This document shows, piece after piece, positions 16,762-29,687 of a DNA stretch of 64,000 nt; position 1 is the stretch's first letter; every line of letters begins with the position of its first letter. Below the pieces are notes generated by a model. The model was not told where the DNA came from, made no database searches, and saw only the letters and a program-made list of their open reading frames with translations. Location: contig NZ_VCJO01000001.1 of NCBI RefSeq assembly GCF_009712475.1, positions 124,001 through 188,000 on the forward strand, in the 5' to 3' direction. The translations under genes and the position numbers were made by a program. This stretch comes from Micromonospora sp. CP22 (GTDB lineage: Bacteria > Actinomycetota > Actinomycetes > Mycobacteriales > Micromonosporaceae).

Positions 16762-17699
16762 GTGGTCTCTCCCGGGGGGTTGGCGCGGTCGTCGGGGGTA
16801 CGTGGAACCTGAACCACCACGGTCTGCGCCCGCTTGTCGTGCAGCGCCTGCCGTAGCGGATGGTCGAACAGCGGTGAGAGCGCGTCGATCAGCTGGAGCA
16901 CCAGGCCCAGGCCGCAGCAGTACCAGAGCAGCGTGGGCAGGCCGAGGGTGTTCCAGCGACGCAGTGCCCGACCGAAGCCCAGCGGCGCGTCCGCCTCGAC
17001 CGGCACCGCCCGCACGCGCAGCAGTCGCTTGCCGAAGGTCTGTCCACTGGCCGCCATCGACGGCACCTCGTAGGCGAGCCAGAGCGAGGTGGCGATCAGC
17101 AGGATCGTCACGACCAGCGCGCCGGCCTGGTCACCGGCGGCGGGCAGCGGATCGGTGGTGCGATCCTGCTCCTGCACCCGGCGCCAGAACTCGTTCAACG
17201 GCGTGGAGAGTTCCTGGAGGTAGCGCCAGACGAACCAGCCGTTGACCAGGGCGTTGAGCGCGAAGACGATGCCGAAGTCGATCAGCCGGGCACCCAGCCG
17301 GGTGCCGAGCGAGGCCAGCGGCATCCCGTGTGGTCGGGGGGCCGGTGGCGGCACCGGCCAGTTCGGGTACGGCCAACCGGGTGGCGGCTGCGACGCGCCG
17401 CCGGTCGGCCAGGTGGGCGGCGTGCCCGGCGGAACTCCCGGTGCGCTCGCGCCAGCCGGCCCGCCCGACGCCTGGCCGTGCGGCCAGGTGGCCGGCGGGG
17501 TACCGGCGGCGGATGGTGCCGAGGTGGACGCCGGTGACGGGGACTCCGGCTCGGGCTCGGGCTCGGGCTCAGGCGGGGGTGGGCCCTCCGGCGGCGTGGC
17601 GTCGACCGGGATGGGCGCGCCGATCCAGCCCCCGCCGTCCCAGTACCTACGGGTCTCCGGGTCGGCGGGGTCGACGTACCAACCGGGTGCCACACTCAT
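16758..17699 (-). CDS. RDD-family membrane protein with N-terminal DUF2510
   Basis: A 313-residue protein. [21 protein letters not shown] at the N-terminus is a DUF2510 motif. A long Pro/Glu/Ala/Gly linker (about residues 30-130) follows, then an RDD domain with about three helices: [40 protein letters not shown] and [18 protein letters not shown] proteins are poorly understood and sometimes linked to ion or solute exchange. It overlaps the aminotransferase start by 4 nt. Upstream of the ATG is GAACGAGCGCAGCGAG, a form of the GAGCGAGCGG repeat found elsewhere in the window. Confidence 0.8.
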   Translation of the reverse strand: MSVAPGWYVDPADPETRRYWDGGGWIGAPIPVDATPPEGPPPPEPEPEPEPESPSPASTSAPSAAGTPPATWPHGQASGGPAGASAPGVPPGTPPTWPTGGASQPPPGWPYPNWPVPPPAPRPHGMPLASLGTRLGARLIDFGIVFALNALVNGWFVWRYLQELSTPLNEFWRRVQEQDRTTDPLPAAGDQAGALVVTILLIATSLWLAYEVPSMAASGQTFGKRLLRVRAVPVEADAPLGFGRALRRWNTLGLPTLLWYCCGLGLVLQLIDALSPLFDHPLRQALHDKRAQTVVVQVPRTPDDRANPPGETT

Positions 17700-17820
17700 G
17701 TCGCGGCCTCGCTGCGCTCGTTCACCTCGCCACCTTAACGACGACTGTCCCGGCGACCGTCTCGTGGAGTGGTTGCTGCCAGGGCTTGTCCGACAGGGGC
17801 CGGAGGCCGTCGGGGTGACG

Positions 17821-17857
17821 GCCGCCGGCCGGGGGCACAGGCCCGTCGGCCGGCGGC
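17821..17857 (-). terminator. Terminator of hppD
   Basis: GCCGCCGGCCG (17821-17831) pairs perfectly with CGGCCGGCGGC (17847-17857), an 11-bp G+C-only stem lying 17 bp beyond the hppD stop. Confidence 0.65.
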
Positions 17858-17874
17858 GAAAGCACGGGTAGCTC

Positions 17875-19707
<1,833 letters not shown>

Positions 19708-19713
19708 GGCCGG

Positions 19714-20700
19714 TCAGTCCTCCGCCAGCGTGTCGCCCAGCGGGGTGCGGCGGTAGCGGACGGATCGGCCGGACCGGACCCGGGTGATCAGGCCCGCGTC
19801 GCGCAGCACGGCCAGGTGGTCGCCGACGCCGCCCAGGCTCATCCCGAGTTGCGCGACGAGTTGACTGGTCGTGGCGGGCAGGGCGAGTGCCCGCAGCACC
19901 GCCGCGCGGGACCGCCCGACCAGCCGGTCCAGGGCGTCGGCGGGGCGGTCCGGGTCGGGTGGCCCGAGCAGTTCGGCTACTCCGGAGGCCCGGTAGACGA
20001 TCGCGAACGGCCACGGCGGCTCGACATAGTTGATCATCATGCCGAATACCGTGGGGATGAAGAGCAGGCCCCGACCGTCGAGCGAGTAGCTGCGGGGATC
20101 GCGGTCGGCCACCTCGATCGCGCCGAGGGCACCGTCGGAGACCCAGCGCAACCGTGGGTCCAGGTCCGCCACGGCGGCCCCCCAGCCGTACGCGAGCAGC
20201 CGGCCGGCCCGGTGCACCAGGTCCCGCTCCAGCACGGCTCGCAGGCGCGGCCAGTCCGGCTGCACCAGCGACACCCAGGCCGCCTCGATCGCGTCGGCCA
20301 TCTGGTCGACGACGTCCGGCGAGTCGTAGATCCGTCGGGCGTACGCGGGTGGGTTGCCGTGCCCGGCGAGATTGCGGGCGAGTTCGCTGCGGGCCTGGGC
20401 GAGCGGTGTGGCCCGGACCACGGCGATCTCCTCGGCGAAATCGCGTGGGTTGCCGTCCGGGGCGGGATGGATGAAGTCGGCGTTGTAGCCGCCCCGGCGC
20501 AGCAGCGCCAACAGCGCGCCCACCGCCGGCCGCTCCCGACGCAGCCGCTCGAACGTCGGCCGGGTGCGGGCCACCCAGGGCGCCAGCCCCGGCACGGAGT
20601 GCTGACCTGCGTGCACGCGCAGCGCCCAGACCGCCTCGCCCAGCGGCGAGATGGCGTACCGGCTGGCCGCCACGTCCGCCGGGGTGACCTCGATCCGCAT
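19714..20700 (-). CDS. ArsR-like winged-helix regulator with N-terminal DUF5937-like domain
   Basis: A 328-residue protein. The first 230 residues form a mostly helical domain of the kind attached to ArsR-type regulators in actinomycetes (RIEVTPADVAASRYAISPLGE, PPWPFAIVYRASG). The last 85 residues are a winged helix: LDRLVGRSRAAVLRALALPATTSQLVAQLGMSLGGVGDHLAVLRDAGLI, a typical ArsR recognition region without metal-binding cysteines. ATG at 20700 is chosen because upstream sequence belongs to the promoter of the divergent MFS gene 66 bp away, its probable target. Confidence 0.83.
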   Translation of the reverse strand: MRIEVTPADVAASRYAISPLGEAVWALRVHAGQHSVPGLAPWVARTRPTFERLRRERPAVGALLALLRRGGYNADFIHPAPDGNPRDFAEEIAVVRATPLAQARSELARNLAGHGNPPAYARRIYDSPDVVDQMADAIEAAWVSLVQPDWPRLRAVLERDLVHRAGRLLAYGWGAAVADLDPRLRWVSDGALGAIEVADRDPRSYSLDGRGLLFIPTVFGMMINYVEPPWPFAIVYRASGVAELLGPPDPDRPADALDRLVGRSRAAVLRALALPATTSQLVAQLGMSLGGVGDHLAVLRDAGLITRVRSGRSVRYRRTPLGDTLAED

Positions 20701-20766
20701 CGCCGACCTTTCGTTGACCAGCGAAAGGATAGAGCCGCCCCGGGGTGGGCGACCACGCTGGCCGGC

Positions 20767-22074
20767 GTGGACAACACCAGCCTGAGCGCGCCGAAGGTGG
20801 CCGAACGACCGGCCACCTTCCGGGACGTGTTCGCCGTCGCCGAGTTCCGGGTGATCTTCGGCAGCTTCGGGATCTTCATGATCGGCGAGACGGTGAAGAT
20901 GCTCGCCCTCTCCGTGCTGGTCTATGAGCGCACCGGATCCGGGTTGCTGGCCGCGCTGGCGTACGTGACCGGGTTCCTGCCGCACGCGCTCGGCGGGGTG
21001 TTCCTGCTGGCCCTGGCGGACCGGATGCCGGCCCGCGCGCTGATCGTCGGGTACGACCTGTTGCGACTGGCGGTGGTCGTGGTGCTCGCCACCGGCGCGC
21101 TGTCACCGCCGCTGATGCTCGGCCTGGTCGCCGTCGTGGCGCTGTTCGGCCCGGTGAGCAGTGCCGCGCGGACGGCGCTGCTGCCCGAGGTGCTGCACGG
21201 CGACGCGTACGTGTTGGGTCGGTCGCTGCTCTCGGTGGCCGCCGGGGGCACCCAGGTGGCCGGCTTCGCCGTCGGTGGCCTGCTGCTCGGACTGGTCGGG
21301 CCCTACGGCGCGCTCTGGCTGACCGCGCTGACCTGCGGCCTGTCCGCGCTGCTGGTACGCGTCGGCCTCACCCGCCGTCCCGCCCGGATCCGCACCGCCC
21401 CTGCCACCGATGCCGTAAGCACTGGTGCCGTGGGCCCGGCCAGCGGTGCCGGGGGCGCAGCCGTGGGGCGCGGCAGGGGTGGTGCCGTTCGGGAGACGCT
21501 GCGGGTCAACCGGCAACTGCTCGCCGATCGCCGGATCCGGGGACTGCTGCTCGCCCAGTGGCTGCCCGGCTCGCTGCTCGTCGGTGCCGAAGGCGTGGCG
21601 GTGCCGTACGCGGCGCAGTTGGGGCTGGGCGCCAGTGCCGGCGTACTGCTGATGGCCGGTGCGGGCGGGATGCTGGTCGGTGACCTGGTGGTGGGACGGT
21701 TCGTGGCGCCGGCGCGCCGGGAGCGGTGGACGCCGTGGCTCGCGCTGCTGCTCGGCGTACCGATGCTGGTGTTTCTGGCCGGTCCGGGGCTGCTGCCGGC
21801 GGCGGCGCTCTTCGCGGTGGCCACCGCGGGCTTCGCCTACCAGCTCGGGCTGGCCCGGCGCTTCCTCGACGCGGTGCCCGAGTTGCGCCGGGGACAGGCG
21901 TTCGGGCTGGTCAACACGGGGATGATGGCGATGCAGGGGCTGGCGGCGGCGGGCGCGGGCGGGCTGAGCGAGTGGCTTGCTCCGGGCGTGGTGATGGCGG
22001 TGGCCGGTGCCGCGTCGGTCGCCGCGACGCTGACACTGTGGCCGGTGCTGAAGCCTGCCGCTCACTCGCGTTAA
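20767..22074 (+). CDS. MFS transporter
   Basis: A 435-residue major facilitator with about 12 hydrophobic helices in two halves separated by a Gly/Ala-rich cytoplasmic loop (about residues 205-240). FRVIFGSFGIFMIGETVKMLAL opens helix 1, and ALADRMPARALIVGYD is the loop 2-3 motif A. It resembles drug or macrolide efflux proteins of the MefA type; the substrate is unknown. GTG at 20767 is the first sensible start after the divergent ArsR gene. Its stop codon TAA lies inside a copy of the GCGTTAAC repeat. Confidence 0.82.
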   Translation: MDNTSLSAPKVAERPATFRDVFAVAEFRVIFGSFGIFMIGETVKMLALSVLVYERTGSGLLAALAYVTGFLPHALGGVFLLALADRMPARALIVGYDLLRLAVVVVLATGALSPPLMLGLVAVVALFGPVSSAARTALLPEVLHGDAYVLGRSLLSVAAGGTQVAGFAVGGLLLGLVGPYGALWLTALTCGLSALLVRVGLTRRPARIRTAPATDAVSTGAVGPASGAGGAAVGRGRGGAVRETLRVNRQLLADRRIRGLLLAQWLPGSLLVGAEGVAVPYAAQLGLGASAGVLLMAGAGGMLVGDLVVGRFVAPARRERWTPWLALLLGVPMLVFLAGPGLLPAAALFAVATAGFAYQLGLARRFLDAVPELRRGQAFGLVNTGMMAMQGLAAAGAGGLSEWLAPGVVMAVAGAASVAATLTLWPVLKPAAHSR

Positions 22075-22126
22075 CAAGGGGCCCTTCTACTACCGCAGGC
22101 GTTAATAAGGTGCCCTTCCTTTCACG
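22068..22126 (+). repeat. Two direct copies of the GTTAACAAGGGGCCCTTC repeat
   Basis: GCGTTAACAAGGGGCCCTTC begins at 22068 and GCGTTAATAAGGTGCCCTTC at 22099, followed by CTTTCACGA. The first copy contains the stop codon of the MFS gene. The same element occurs three more times at 39427-39514. Confidence 0.85.
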
Positions 22127-22177
22127 ACACGCGGTGTGGTGCGGGCGGTGGGGGGTGCGGGTGGCTACCGTGTTCCG

Positions 22178-23614
22178 GTGGCGAAGGGGAGCGGCCTCGG
22201 CGTACGTAGCTGGCTGCTGCTCGGCCTGATCACGGTGGTGGTGCTGGCTGCTACCGGAGTCTGGAACCCGTTTCCTACCATGTGGGACTGGGTTAATCGC
22301 CGCCAACCCATCTCCCAGCCGGACGTGGTCTGGCAGCAGCGCGTCGGCGGAACTCCGCGCAGCGTCACCATCGCCGGGGAGAGCGTGGTGATCGAGCAGC
22401 GCACCCGCGTCGAGGCCCGCAGTCTGGCCACCGGCACCCAGCTCTGGGAGCGCAAGGCCGACTGGAGCGCGGTCGCGGGCGCCGGCGGGGAGTCCGTGGT
22501 CGTCGTGGGCAAGCTCCTGGTCAAGGGGTACGAGGTGCTCGACCCCACCACCGGGGTGACCCGTCGCCGTGACGACGACGCGGTGGCCGTCTGGACGTAC
22601 CGCAACCTGCTGTTGGACGCGCGGTGCGTGGAGGCCACCGACTGCACGCTGAGCGCCTGGGACCCGCGCGGCACCACTCCGCTGTGGACGGCCTTCCTCC
22701 CAGGGGTGAGCTCGGGCCTGCTCGCCGACAACCCGAACCTGCTCGACACCCGGCGGCTCACCAGCAACCGGATCCACGGCGAGGTGGCCGGCCCGGAGGC
22801 GGTACCCCCGCTGCTCGGCTTCCCGGTCGACGGCCGGGTGCACGTGGTGGACACGGCGAACGGCCGGGTGCTCCAGAACGTCGAGCCCGGCCGCGAGGAG
22901 CGGCTCGCGGTGATCGGGGGTCGGCTGCTGCGGATCACCGCCCGTGCCCAGGACGGCAGCTGCTACTACGCCATCTCCGGCCAGGACTCGGCCACCGGCC
23001 AGGAGGCGTGGCAGCAGTCCGGGCTCAACCTCCGTACCGCCGACAGCGCCGGTTGCGTGCAGCGGGAAGACCCGTACGGTGCCCGCAACGTGCTGCTCGG
23101 TGTGTCGCCGGACGGCCGGGAGGCGGTCCTCGACGGGTACGACGGGCGGCTGCTGCTGGTCACCGCCAACGCCGAACGGGTGCTCGCCGTGGACGACCGG
23201 TACGCGCTGGTGCGTACCGCCGACGGTGGCACCGTCTCTGCCCGTGAACTCGGCACCAAGCAGACCCGGTGGAACCGTCCGGCCGGGAAGAAGGCGGGTG
23301 CCGCCCTCACCCCGTACGCGGCGATCGTCACTGACGAGAAACCCAACCGGTTGATCGCGCTCGACCCGCGTACCGGGCGGGAGCTGGCCGTGCTGCGTAC
23401 CTCCGCCAACGCCCTCGCCGTCGGGCCCGCCGGGATGGTGATCGGTGAGGGCCGGGAGATCGGGTACGTCCGCTTCGGCGCGACAGCCGGTGAGTCGCGG
23501 CGCGACGCCGACAGGGCGGATCCGGGGCCCGACGGCAGTGGCCCGGAGCCGCAGCCACAGGGCAGCTGCGGTCCGAAGAACGAGCTGTGTGCCGCTCCTG
23601 ATTCCGGTAAGTGA
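22178..23614 (+). CDS. Membrane-anchored PQQ-like beta-propeller protein
   Basis: A 478-residue protein with an anchor helix near residues 11-28 (LLLGLITVVVLAATGVW) and an extracellular propeller: RVEARSLATGTQLWERKA, RVHVVDTANGRVLQNV, NRLIALDPRTGRELAVL. Several Cys pairs (RCVEATDCTLS, SCYYAIS, GSCGPKNELC at the C-terminus) may form disulfides. It shares its plan with the protein encoded at 14283. GTG at 22178 is the preferred start but there is no strong ribosome site, so the exact N-terminus is uncertain. Function unknown. Confidence 0.75.
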   Translation: MAKGSGLGVRSWLLLGLITVVVLAATGVWNPFPTMWDWVNRRQPISQPDVVWQQRVGGTPRSVTIAGESVVIEQRTRVEARSLATGTQLWERKADWSAVAGAGGESVVVVGKLLVKGYEVLDPTTGVTRRRDDDAVAVWTYRNLLLDARCVEATDCTLSAWDPRGTTPLWTAFLPGVSSGLLADNPNLLDTRRLTSNRIHGEVAGPEAVPPLLGFPVDGRVHVVDTANGRVLQNVEPGREERLAVIGGRLLRITARAQDGSCYYAISGQDSATGQEAWQQSGLNLRTADSAGCVQREDPYGARNVLLGVSPDGREAVLDGYDGRLLLVTANAERVLAVDDRYALVRTADGGTVSARELGTKQTRWNRPAGKKAGAALTPYAAIVTDEKPNRLIALDPRTGRELAVLRTSANALAVGPAGMVIGEGREIGYVRFGATAGESRRDADRADPGPDGSGPEPQPQGSCGPKNELCAAPDSGK

Positions 23615-23668
23615 TCGGGCCCCCCGGGGGGTGGGACGGGCAAACCCTCTGCCCTAGGCTTTGCCACC

Positions 23669-23840
23669 ATGAGCGAGCGGCAGCGAGCGAATCATCAGCA
23701 CAGAGCGATGGTGTCTCACGGCGGCGCGGAGCGACAGCGGAGTGTCGTCGTGAGCGAGCGGCAGCGAGCGAATCATCAGCACAGAGCGATGGTGTCTCAC
23801 GGCGGCGCGGAGCGACAGCGCAGTGTCGTCGTTAGCGAGC
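23669..23840 (+). repeat. 81-bp tandem repeat (two copies plus a partial third)
   Basis: Units at 23669-23749 and 23750-23830 are almost identical (one base differs near the end), and 23831-23842 begins a third with GTTAGCGAGCGG. The unit is 27 codons and is open in one frame, encoding SERQRANHQHRAM-type units from an ATG at 23669; that frame ends in a TGA overlapping the fumarase ATG at 23857. A -10-like TAGGCT lies 8 nt before 23669. It looks like an intergenic repeat of the GAGCGAGCGGAGCG kind rather than a true gene. Confidence 0.85.
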
Positions 23841-23856
23841 GGAGCGGAGTGCTGTC

Positions 23857-25518
<1,662 letters not shown>

Positions 25519-25527
25519 CACACCGAC

Positions 25528-25569
25528 ACGACGAGGGGCGCCGGGCGGAGGCCCGGCGCCCCTCGTCGT
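25528..25569. terminator. Strong bidirectional terminator hairpin
   Basis: A 19-bp perfect stem (25528-25546 with 25551-25569) and the loop GGAG lie between the class I fumarase stop and the stop of the convergent Ig-repeat gene. It can serve both transcripts. Confidence 0.85.
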
Positions 25570-25577
25570 TGCGGACC

Positions 25578-27992
25578 TCAGCCCGGGTGGTTGACGTTGA
25601 AGTAGTAGTAGTCCTCGCCGGACGTGGCCCCCGACGCGGTCCTGCTCGACACGTACAGGTAGTGGCTGCCGTAGTGCTGCGGGGTCAACGTGATCGTCGC
25701 GGTGCCGTCGGCTCCAACGGCGACCGTCTCCTCCTCCCCGTTGTACCGGTAGACGAACTCGGCGCTGCCGGGCATCTGCGCGGTCAACGTGAACTGGCCC
25801 GGAACACCTGGGCCGCCTCCGCCGGTGGGCGGGTAGTCCGAGCTGCTCACGGTCGGGGCCAACCGCTTCAGTATCAAGGAGTGCTCGGTCTCGTCTGAGA
25901 CGATGGAGCCCATCGTGGCGCGTACGGTCAGCCGCACCCAGCCGGACCGGTCGGCGGGGTAGGACTGCGGCGTCCAGCTGATCGTGGCAACTCCGTCGGC
26001 ACCCGCGATGACCGTCCGTTCCTCCTCGCCTTCGAAGGTGTAGACGTAACCGGTCACGCCGTCTCGGGCCGGGCGGAAGGTGAACTCACCGGCGACTCCC
26101 GGTCCGCCGCCCTCCTGGTAGATGGGATAGTCCGTCGATTCGATCGTCGGTGCCCATGACGTCGCTTCGAAGTACACGGAGGCGGTACCCGAGACGGTGC
26201 CGTCGGCGGTCCGGCTGTAGACCTGCATCCAGTGGAATCCGCCGAAGGTGGAGGTGAAGGTCACGCTCGCCGTACCGTCCGCCTTGGCGGCGACCGTCTG
26301 CTCCGGTCCGCCGACCACCGACCAGACATACTCGGTCACGCCGGGCATGCCGGGGCGGAAGACGAACGTACCGGGAGTACCGACGAGGGCGCCTTCGCCG
26401 CCTCCGATCGGGTACTGCTCCGAGGAGACGGTGGGCTCGGTCGCCAGGTAGAAGTACAACTGCCCCTCGCTGCTGGGCAGTCCGCCGGAGGTTCGACTGG
26501 TCACGGTGATCTGGTTCGAGCCGGACTTGCGGGGAGTTATCGTCGCGGTCGCCGTGCCGTCCGCTTCGGCCGGCACGGCGACCGGCTCGTCGTCGTTGAG
26601 CCGGTAGGTGTACTCGACCACGTCCTCCATACCGGGTGTGAACGTCAGCTCGCGGGGCTCACCGATCGCGCCATTCGGATTTCCGTCGGTGATCCGAGGA
26701 GCGGTGTCGCGCACCGTGAACTCGTAAGTCGTCTGTGCCGAGCGGTTGCCGGTCCGGTCGACGGCCTGCACGTACAGCCGGTTGCTGTAGGTGCGCGTCG
26801 GCGCGTGGCTGATGCTGGCGGCCCCCGACTCGTCGGCGACCACGTAGGAGGTCGGTCCGCTCTCGCCGTAGTAGTAGCCGGCGATGTCGTCCGCGCCCGG
26901 CGCGGTGAAGTGGAAGGTGCCGGGGATACCCGGACCGCCGTGACCTGGCGGATTCCAGCCAGACGGGTAGTCGGTGGAGGTCACCGTCGGGGCTGGCGGC
27001 CGAACCGTGTCGACGGTGAACCGGCACTCCGGTGACCAGTCGGAACTGGCGTGCTGATCGGCGGCGCGCACCGAGAAGGCGTACGTGCCGCCGTTGACCA
27101 ACACACCCTCCGGCACCGTGTAGGTGAAGCGGGCCGGTGCGTAGGAGCGGTAGGACGTCCACTCGGTGCGCTCGGTGGGCCGATCGACCGACCACCAGGC
27201 AAAGGTCGCCGTCACCTGATCGCCGGCCGACCCCTCGACCGTGTCCGGGTCGGTGATCTCGGCGCTGAGCACCGGGCTGGTGGTGCCGATCAGACGGCCG
27301 TCCGCGCAGGTTAGACCTGCGACAGTCAGCGCGCTGGGGACGTCGGGTGCGGCGTTCGCCTCAATCGAGATGCCCAACGGGGTGAGCCACCGGCTGAAGC
27401 GCTTGTTCTTTTCGTGGTGCCCGGCCACCCGGGCCATCAGGGTGAGCTTGTCCTGCCCGTCGGTGACCGCCTGGCGCAGCGTCTCGGTGAGGTCGAGTTC
27501 CAGGTAGCTGGCCGGGCAGGCGGGGGAATCGAAGACGTCACCGGCCTGCTCGTGCACCTGCGGTGCGGTCTTCCAGGTCGGGGGCTGTGCCGGCGTGTCG
27601 GTACGCCAGATCTCGATCTTGCGTGGCTTCTCGCAGTCGGTAACCGACGATTCTCCGATGACCCCGCCGGCCTGGATGATGTCCTTGCCCTGATAGGGCG
27701 CCAGGTCGAAGGTGAAGTACGCCCGGGAGGTGTGGTTACCCTCGTCGGATTTCCAGGTACCGACCGGCACCTCGTCGGTGGTGTCGACCGGAAACGCGAC
27801 GGAGGGCTGCTTGGCGTCGGTGTAGCTGATGCTCGTCGCGCGTTCGAATCTGGTCACGCTGGCGGCTGCCGGCGTGGTGGTGCCGAGCACGGCGAGTGGT
27901 GCGGTCAGCAGGGCGGCCGCCCCGGTGACGAGGAATCGGCGCGGTGCGCGCCACCGGCGTGCGGTGCGCACGCCGGCCCCGTTGTGATGCAA
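25578..27992 (-). CDS. Secreted multidomain protein with DNRLRE-like domain and Ig-like repeats
   Basis: An 804-residue exported protein. The start is TTG at 27992, 8 nt after AGGAGG; no ATG fits. The signal peptide has a twin-arginine-like RRFLV before a hydrophobic stretch and an AAAS cleavage region. Residues about 45-200 resemble the DNRLRE carbohydrate-associated domain (SRAYFTFDLAPYQGKDI, LDLTETLRQAV). About six beta-sandwich repeats of 95-105 residues follow, each opening SSDYP or similar, then GGGGPGVPG, a central EYVYRYNGEE-type strand, VAVGADGTATI and SRTASG. It ends in a repeat without sorting signal or membrane anchor. Function unknown; adhesion or glycan binding is possible. Confidence 0.78.
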   Translation of the reverse strand: MHHNGAGVRTARRWRAPRRFLVTGAAALLTAPLAVLGTTTPAAASVTRFERATSISYTDAKQPSVAFPVDTTDEVPVGTWKSDEGNHTSRAYFTFDLAPYQGKDIIQAGGVIGESSVTDCEKPRKIEIWRTDTPAQPPTWKTAPQVHEQAGDVFDSPACPASYLELDLTETLRQAVTDGQDKLTLMARVAGHHEKNKRFSRWLTPLGISIEANAAPDVPSALTVAGLTCADGRLIGTTSPVLSAEITDPDTVEGSAGDQVTATFAWWSVDRPTERTEWTSYRSYAPARFTYTVPEGVLVNGGTYAFSVRAADQHASSDWSPECRFTVDTVRPPAPTVTSTDYPSGWNPPGHGGPGIPGTFHFTAPGADDIAGYYYGESGPTSYVVADESGAASISHAPTRTYSNRLYVQAVDRTGNRSAQTTYEFTVRDTAPRITDGNPNGAIGEPRELTFTPGMEDVVEYTYRLNDDEPVAVPAEADGTATATITPRKSGSNQITVTSRTSGGLPSSEGQLYFYLATEPTVSSEQYPIGGGEGALVGTPGTFVFRPGMPGVTEYVWSVVGGPEQTVAAKADGTASVTFTSTFGGFHWMQVYSRTADGTVSGTASVYFEATSWAPTIESTDYPIYQEGGGPGVAGEFTFRPARDGVTGYVYTFEGEEERTVIAGADGVATISWTPQSYPADRSGWVRLTVRATMGSIVSDETEHSLILKRLAPTVSSSDYPPTGGGGPGVPGQFTLTAQMPGSAEFVYRYNGEEETVAVGADGTATITLTPQHYGSHYLYVSSRTASGATSGEDYYYFNVNHPG

Positions 27993-28169
27993 CGTGCAAA
28001 CCTCCTGAGCGGAGTGGTGGGATTTCGACGATGTTAAGAGCATCACTGCCTGCGAGGTGCCAGACTTTCGGGTGGAAGCCGACTCCCGGCCGGCTCGGTG
28101 GCTCATCCGGAATCGTGCGGCTGGGGCGAACATCTGCACGTCGTCGCGGTGCGCGGCAGGATGGTACGC

Positions 28170-29570
28170 GTGACGACTCCAGAGAGCATGGGCTACCGGA
28201 TCGAACGCGACTCGATGGGCGAGGTGGAGGTGCCCGCCGAGGCGTTGTGGCGGGCCCAGACGCAGCGGGCGGTGCAGAACTTCCCGATCTCCGGCCGGGG
28301 CATCGAGCCGGCCCAGATCCGGGCGTTGGCCCAGATCAAGGGTGCCGCCGCCGAGGTCAACGGCGAGCTGGGGGTGATCGACGCGAACGTGGCCGCAGCG
28401 ATCGCCGCAGCCGCTGCGCACGTGGCCGCCGGCGGGTACGACGACCAGTTCCCGGTGGACGTGTTCCAGACCGGTTCCGGCACGTCGTCCAACATGAACA
28501 CCAACGAGGTGATCGCCACCCTGGCCAGCCGTGAGCTGGGTCGGGAGGTGCACCCGAACGACGACGTCAACGCCTCACAGTCCAGCAACGACGTCTTTCC
28601 GTCCTCGATCCACCTGGCCGCGACCGAGGCCGTGGCGGGGGATCTGCTCCCGGCGCTGGCCCACCTGGCCGGTGCGCTGGAGGCGAAGGCGGCGGAGTTC
28701 GAGACCGTCGTAAAGGCTGGGCGTACGCACCTGATGGACGCCACCCCGGTGACGCTCGGGCAGGAGTTCGGCGGGTACGCCGCCCAGGTCCGCTACGGCA
28801 TCGAGCGGTTGGGGGCGGCGCTGCCCCGGCTGGCGGAGTTGCCGCTGGGTGGCACGGCGGTGGGCACCGGCATCAACACTCCGCTCGGTTTCGCCGCCCG
28901 GGTGATCGAGAAGCTGCAGGCCTCCACCGGGTTGCCGGTGACCGAGGCACGTAACCACTTCGAGGCGCAGGGGGCCCGGGACGCCCTGGTGGAGACGTCA
29001 GGCCAGCTGCGTACCGTCGCGGTCGGGCTCTACAAGATTGCCAATGACATCCGCTGGATGGGTTCCGGCCCCCGTGCCGGTCTGCGCGAACTGCGCATCC
29101 CGGATCTTCAGCCGGGGTCGTCGATCATGCCCGGCAAGGTCAATCCGGTGGTCTGTGAGGCCGTCCGACAGGTCTGCGCGCAGGTGGTCGGCAACGACGC
29201 GGCCGTGGCCTTCGCCGGGTCACAGGGCGACTTCGAGCTGAACGTCATGCTGCCGGTGATGGGCCGCAACATCCTGGAGTCGATCCGGCTGATCGCCGCG
29301 TCGAGCCGCCTGCTCGCTGACCGGTGTGTGGTCGGCCTGGTCGCGGACGCCGAGGTCTGCCTGTCGTACGCCGAGGGCTCGCCGTCGATCGTCACCCCGC
29401 TCAACCGCCACCTCGGGTACGACGAGGCCGCGTCGATCGCCAAGGAGGCGCTGGAGAAGCAGATCTCCATCAAGGAGGTGGTGATCTCGCGTGGCCACAT
29501 CGACTCCGGGAAACTCTCCGAAGAGCAGTTGGAGGAGGCGCTCGACCTGCTCCGCATGACCCACCCCTAA
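28170..29570 (+). CDS. fumC: Fumarate hydratase, class II
   Basis: A 466-residue, iron-independent fumarase of the aspartase/fumarase superfamily. The signature [12 protein letters not shown] is present with the flexible SS loop, as are [32 protein letters not shown] and [17 protein letters not shown]. Length is typical. GTG at 28170 follows AGGA by 9 nt; ATG at 28161 is an alternative. Having a stable class II enzyme besides the oxygen-sensitive class I enzyme should keep fumarase activity under oxidative or iron stress. Confidence 0.95.
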   Translation: MTTPESMGYRIERDSMGEVEVPAEALWRAQTQRAVQNFPISGRGIEPAQIRALAQIKGAAAEVNGELGVIDANVAAAIAAAAAHVAAGGYDDQFPVDVFQTGSGTSSNMNTNEVIATLASRELGREVHPNDDVNASQSSNDVFPSSIHLAATEAVAGDLLPALAHLAGALEAKAAEFETVVKAGRTHLMDATPVTLGQEFGGYAAQVRYGIERLGAALPRLAELPLGGTAVGTGINTPLGFAARVIEKLQASTGLPVTEARNHFEAQGARDALVETSGQLRTVAVGLYKIANDIRWMGSGPRAGLRELRIPDLQPGSSIMPGKVNPVVCEAVRQVCAQVVGNDAAVAFAGSQGDFELNVMLPVMGRNILESIRLIAASSRLLADRCVVGLVADAEVCLSYAEGSPSIVTPLNRHLGYDEAASIAKEALEKQISIKEVVISRGHIDSGKLSEEQLEEALDLLRMTHP

Positions 29571-29606
29571 CTCGCCGCACTGGCCCGCGCCGGGCGGCGG
29601 TCGTCT

Positions 29607-29659
29607 GCGACAAGACGTGGGTACATCTGTTGTCGTGCGAGCGACAAGAAATGTACCCA
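29607..29659. repeat. Imperfect 17-bp inverted repeat with a competing inner stem
   Basis: GGGTACATCTGTTGTCG (29619-29635) and CGACAAGAAATGTACCC (29642-29658) pair except for three central bases, with a 6-nt loop. An additional CGACAA at 29608-29613 can pair with TTGTCG at 29630-29635 instead. It lies between convergent fumC and the CGNR gene, and is AT-richer than its surroundings. Possible bidirectional terminator or mobile repeat. Confidence 0.6.
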
Positions 29660-29687
29660 TGCCGCCACCCGATCTTGCCGCGCCCGG

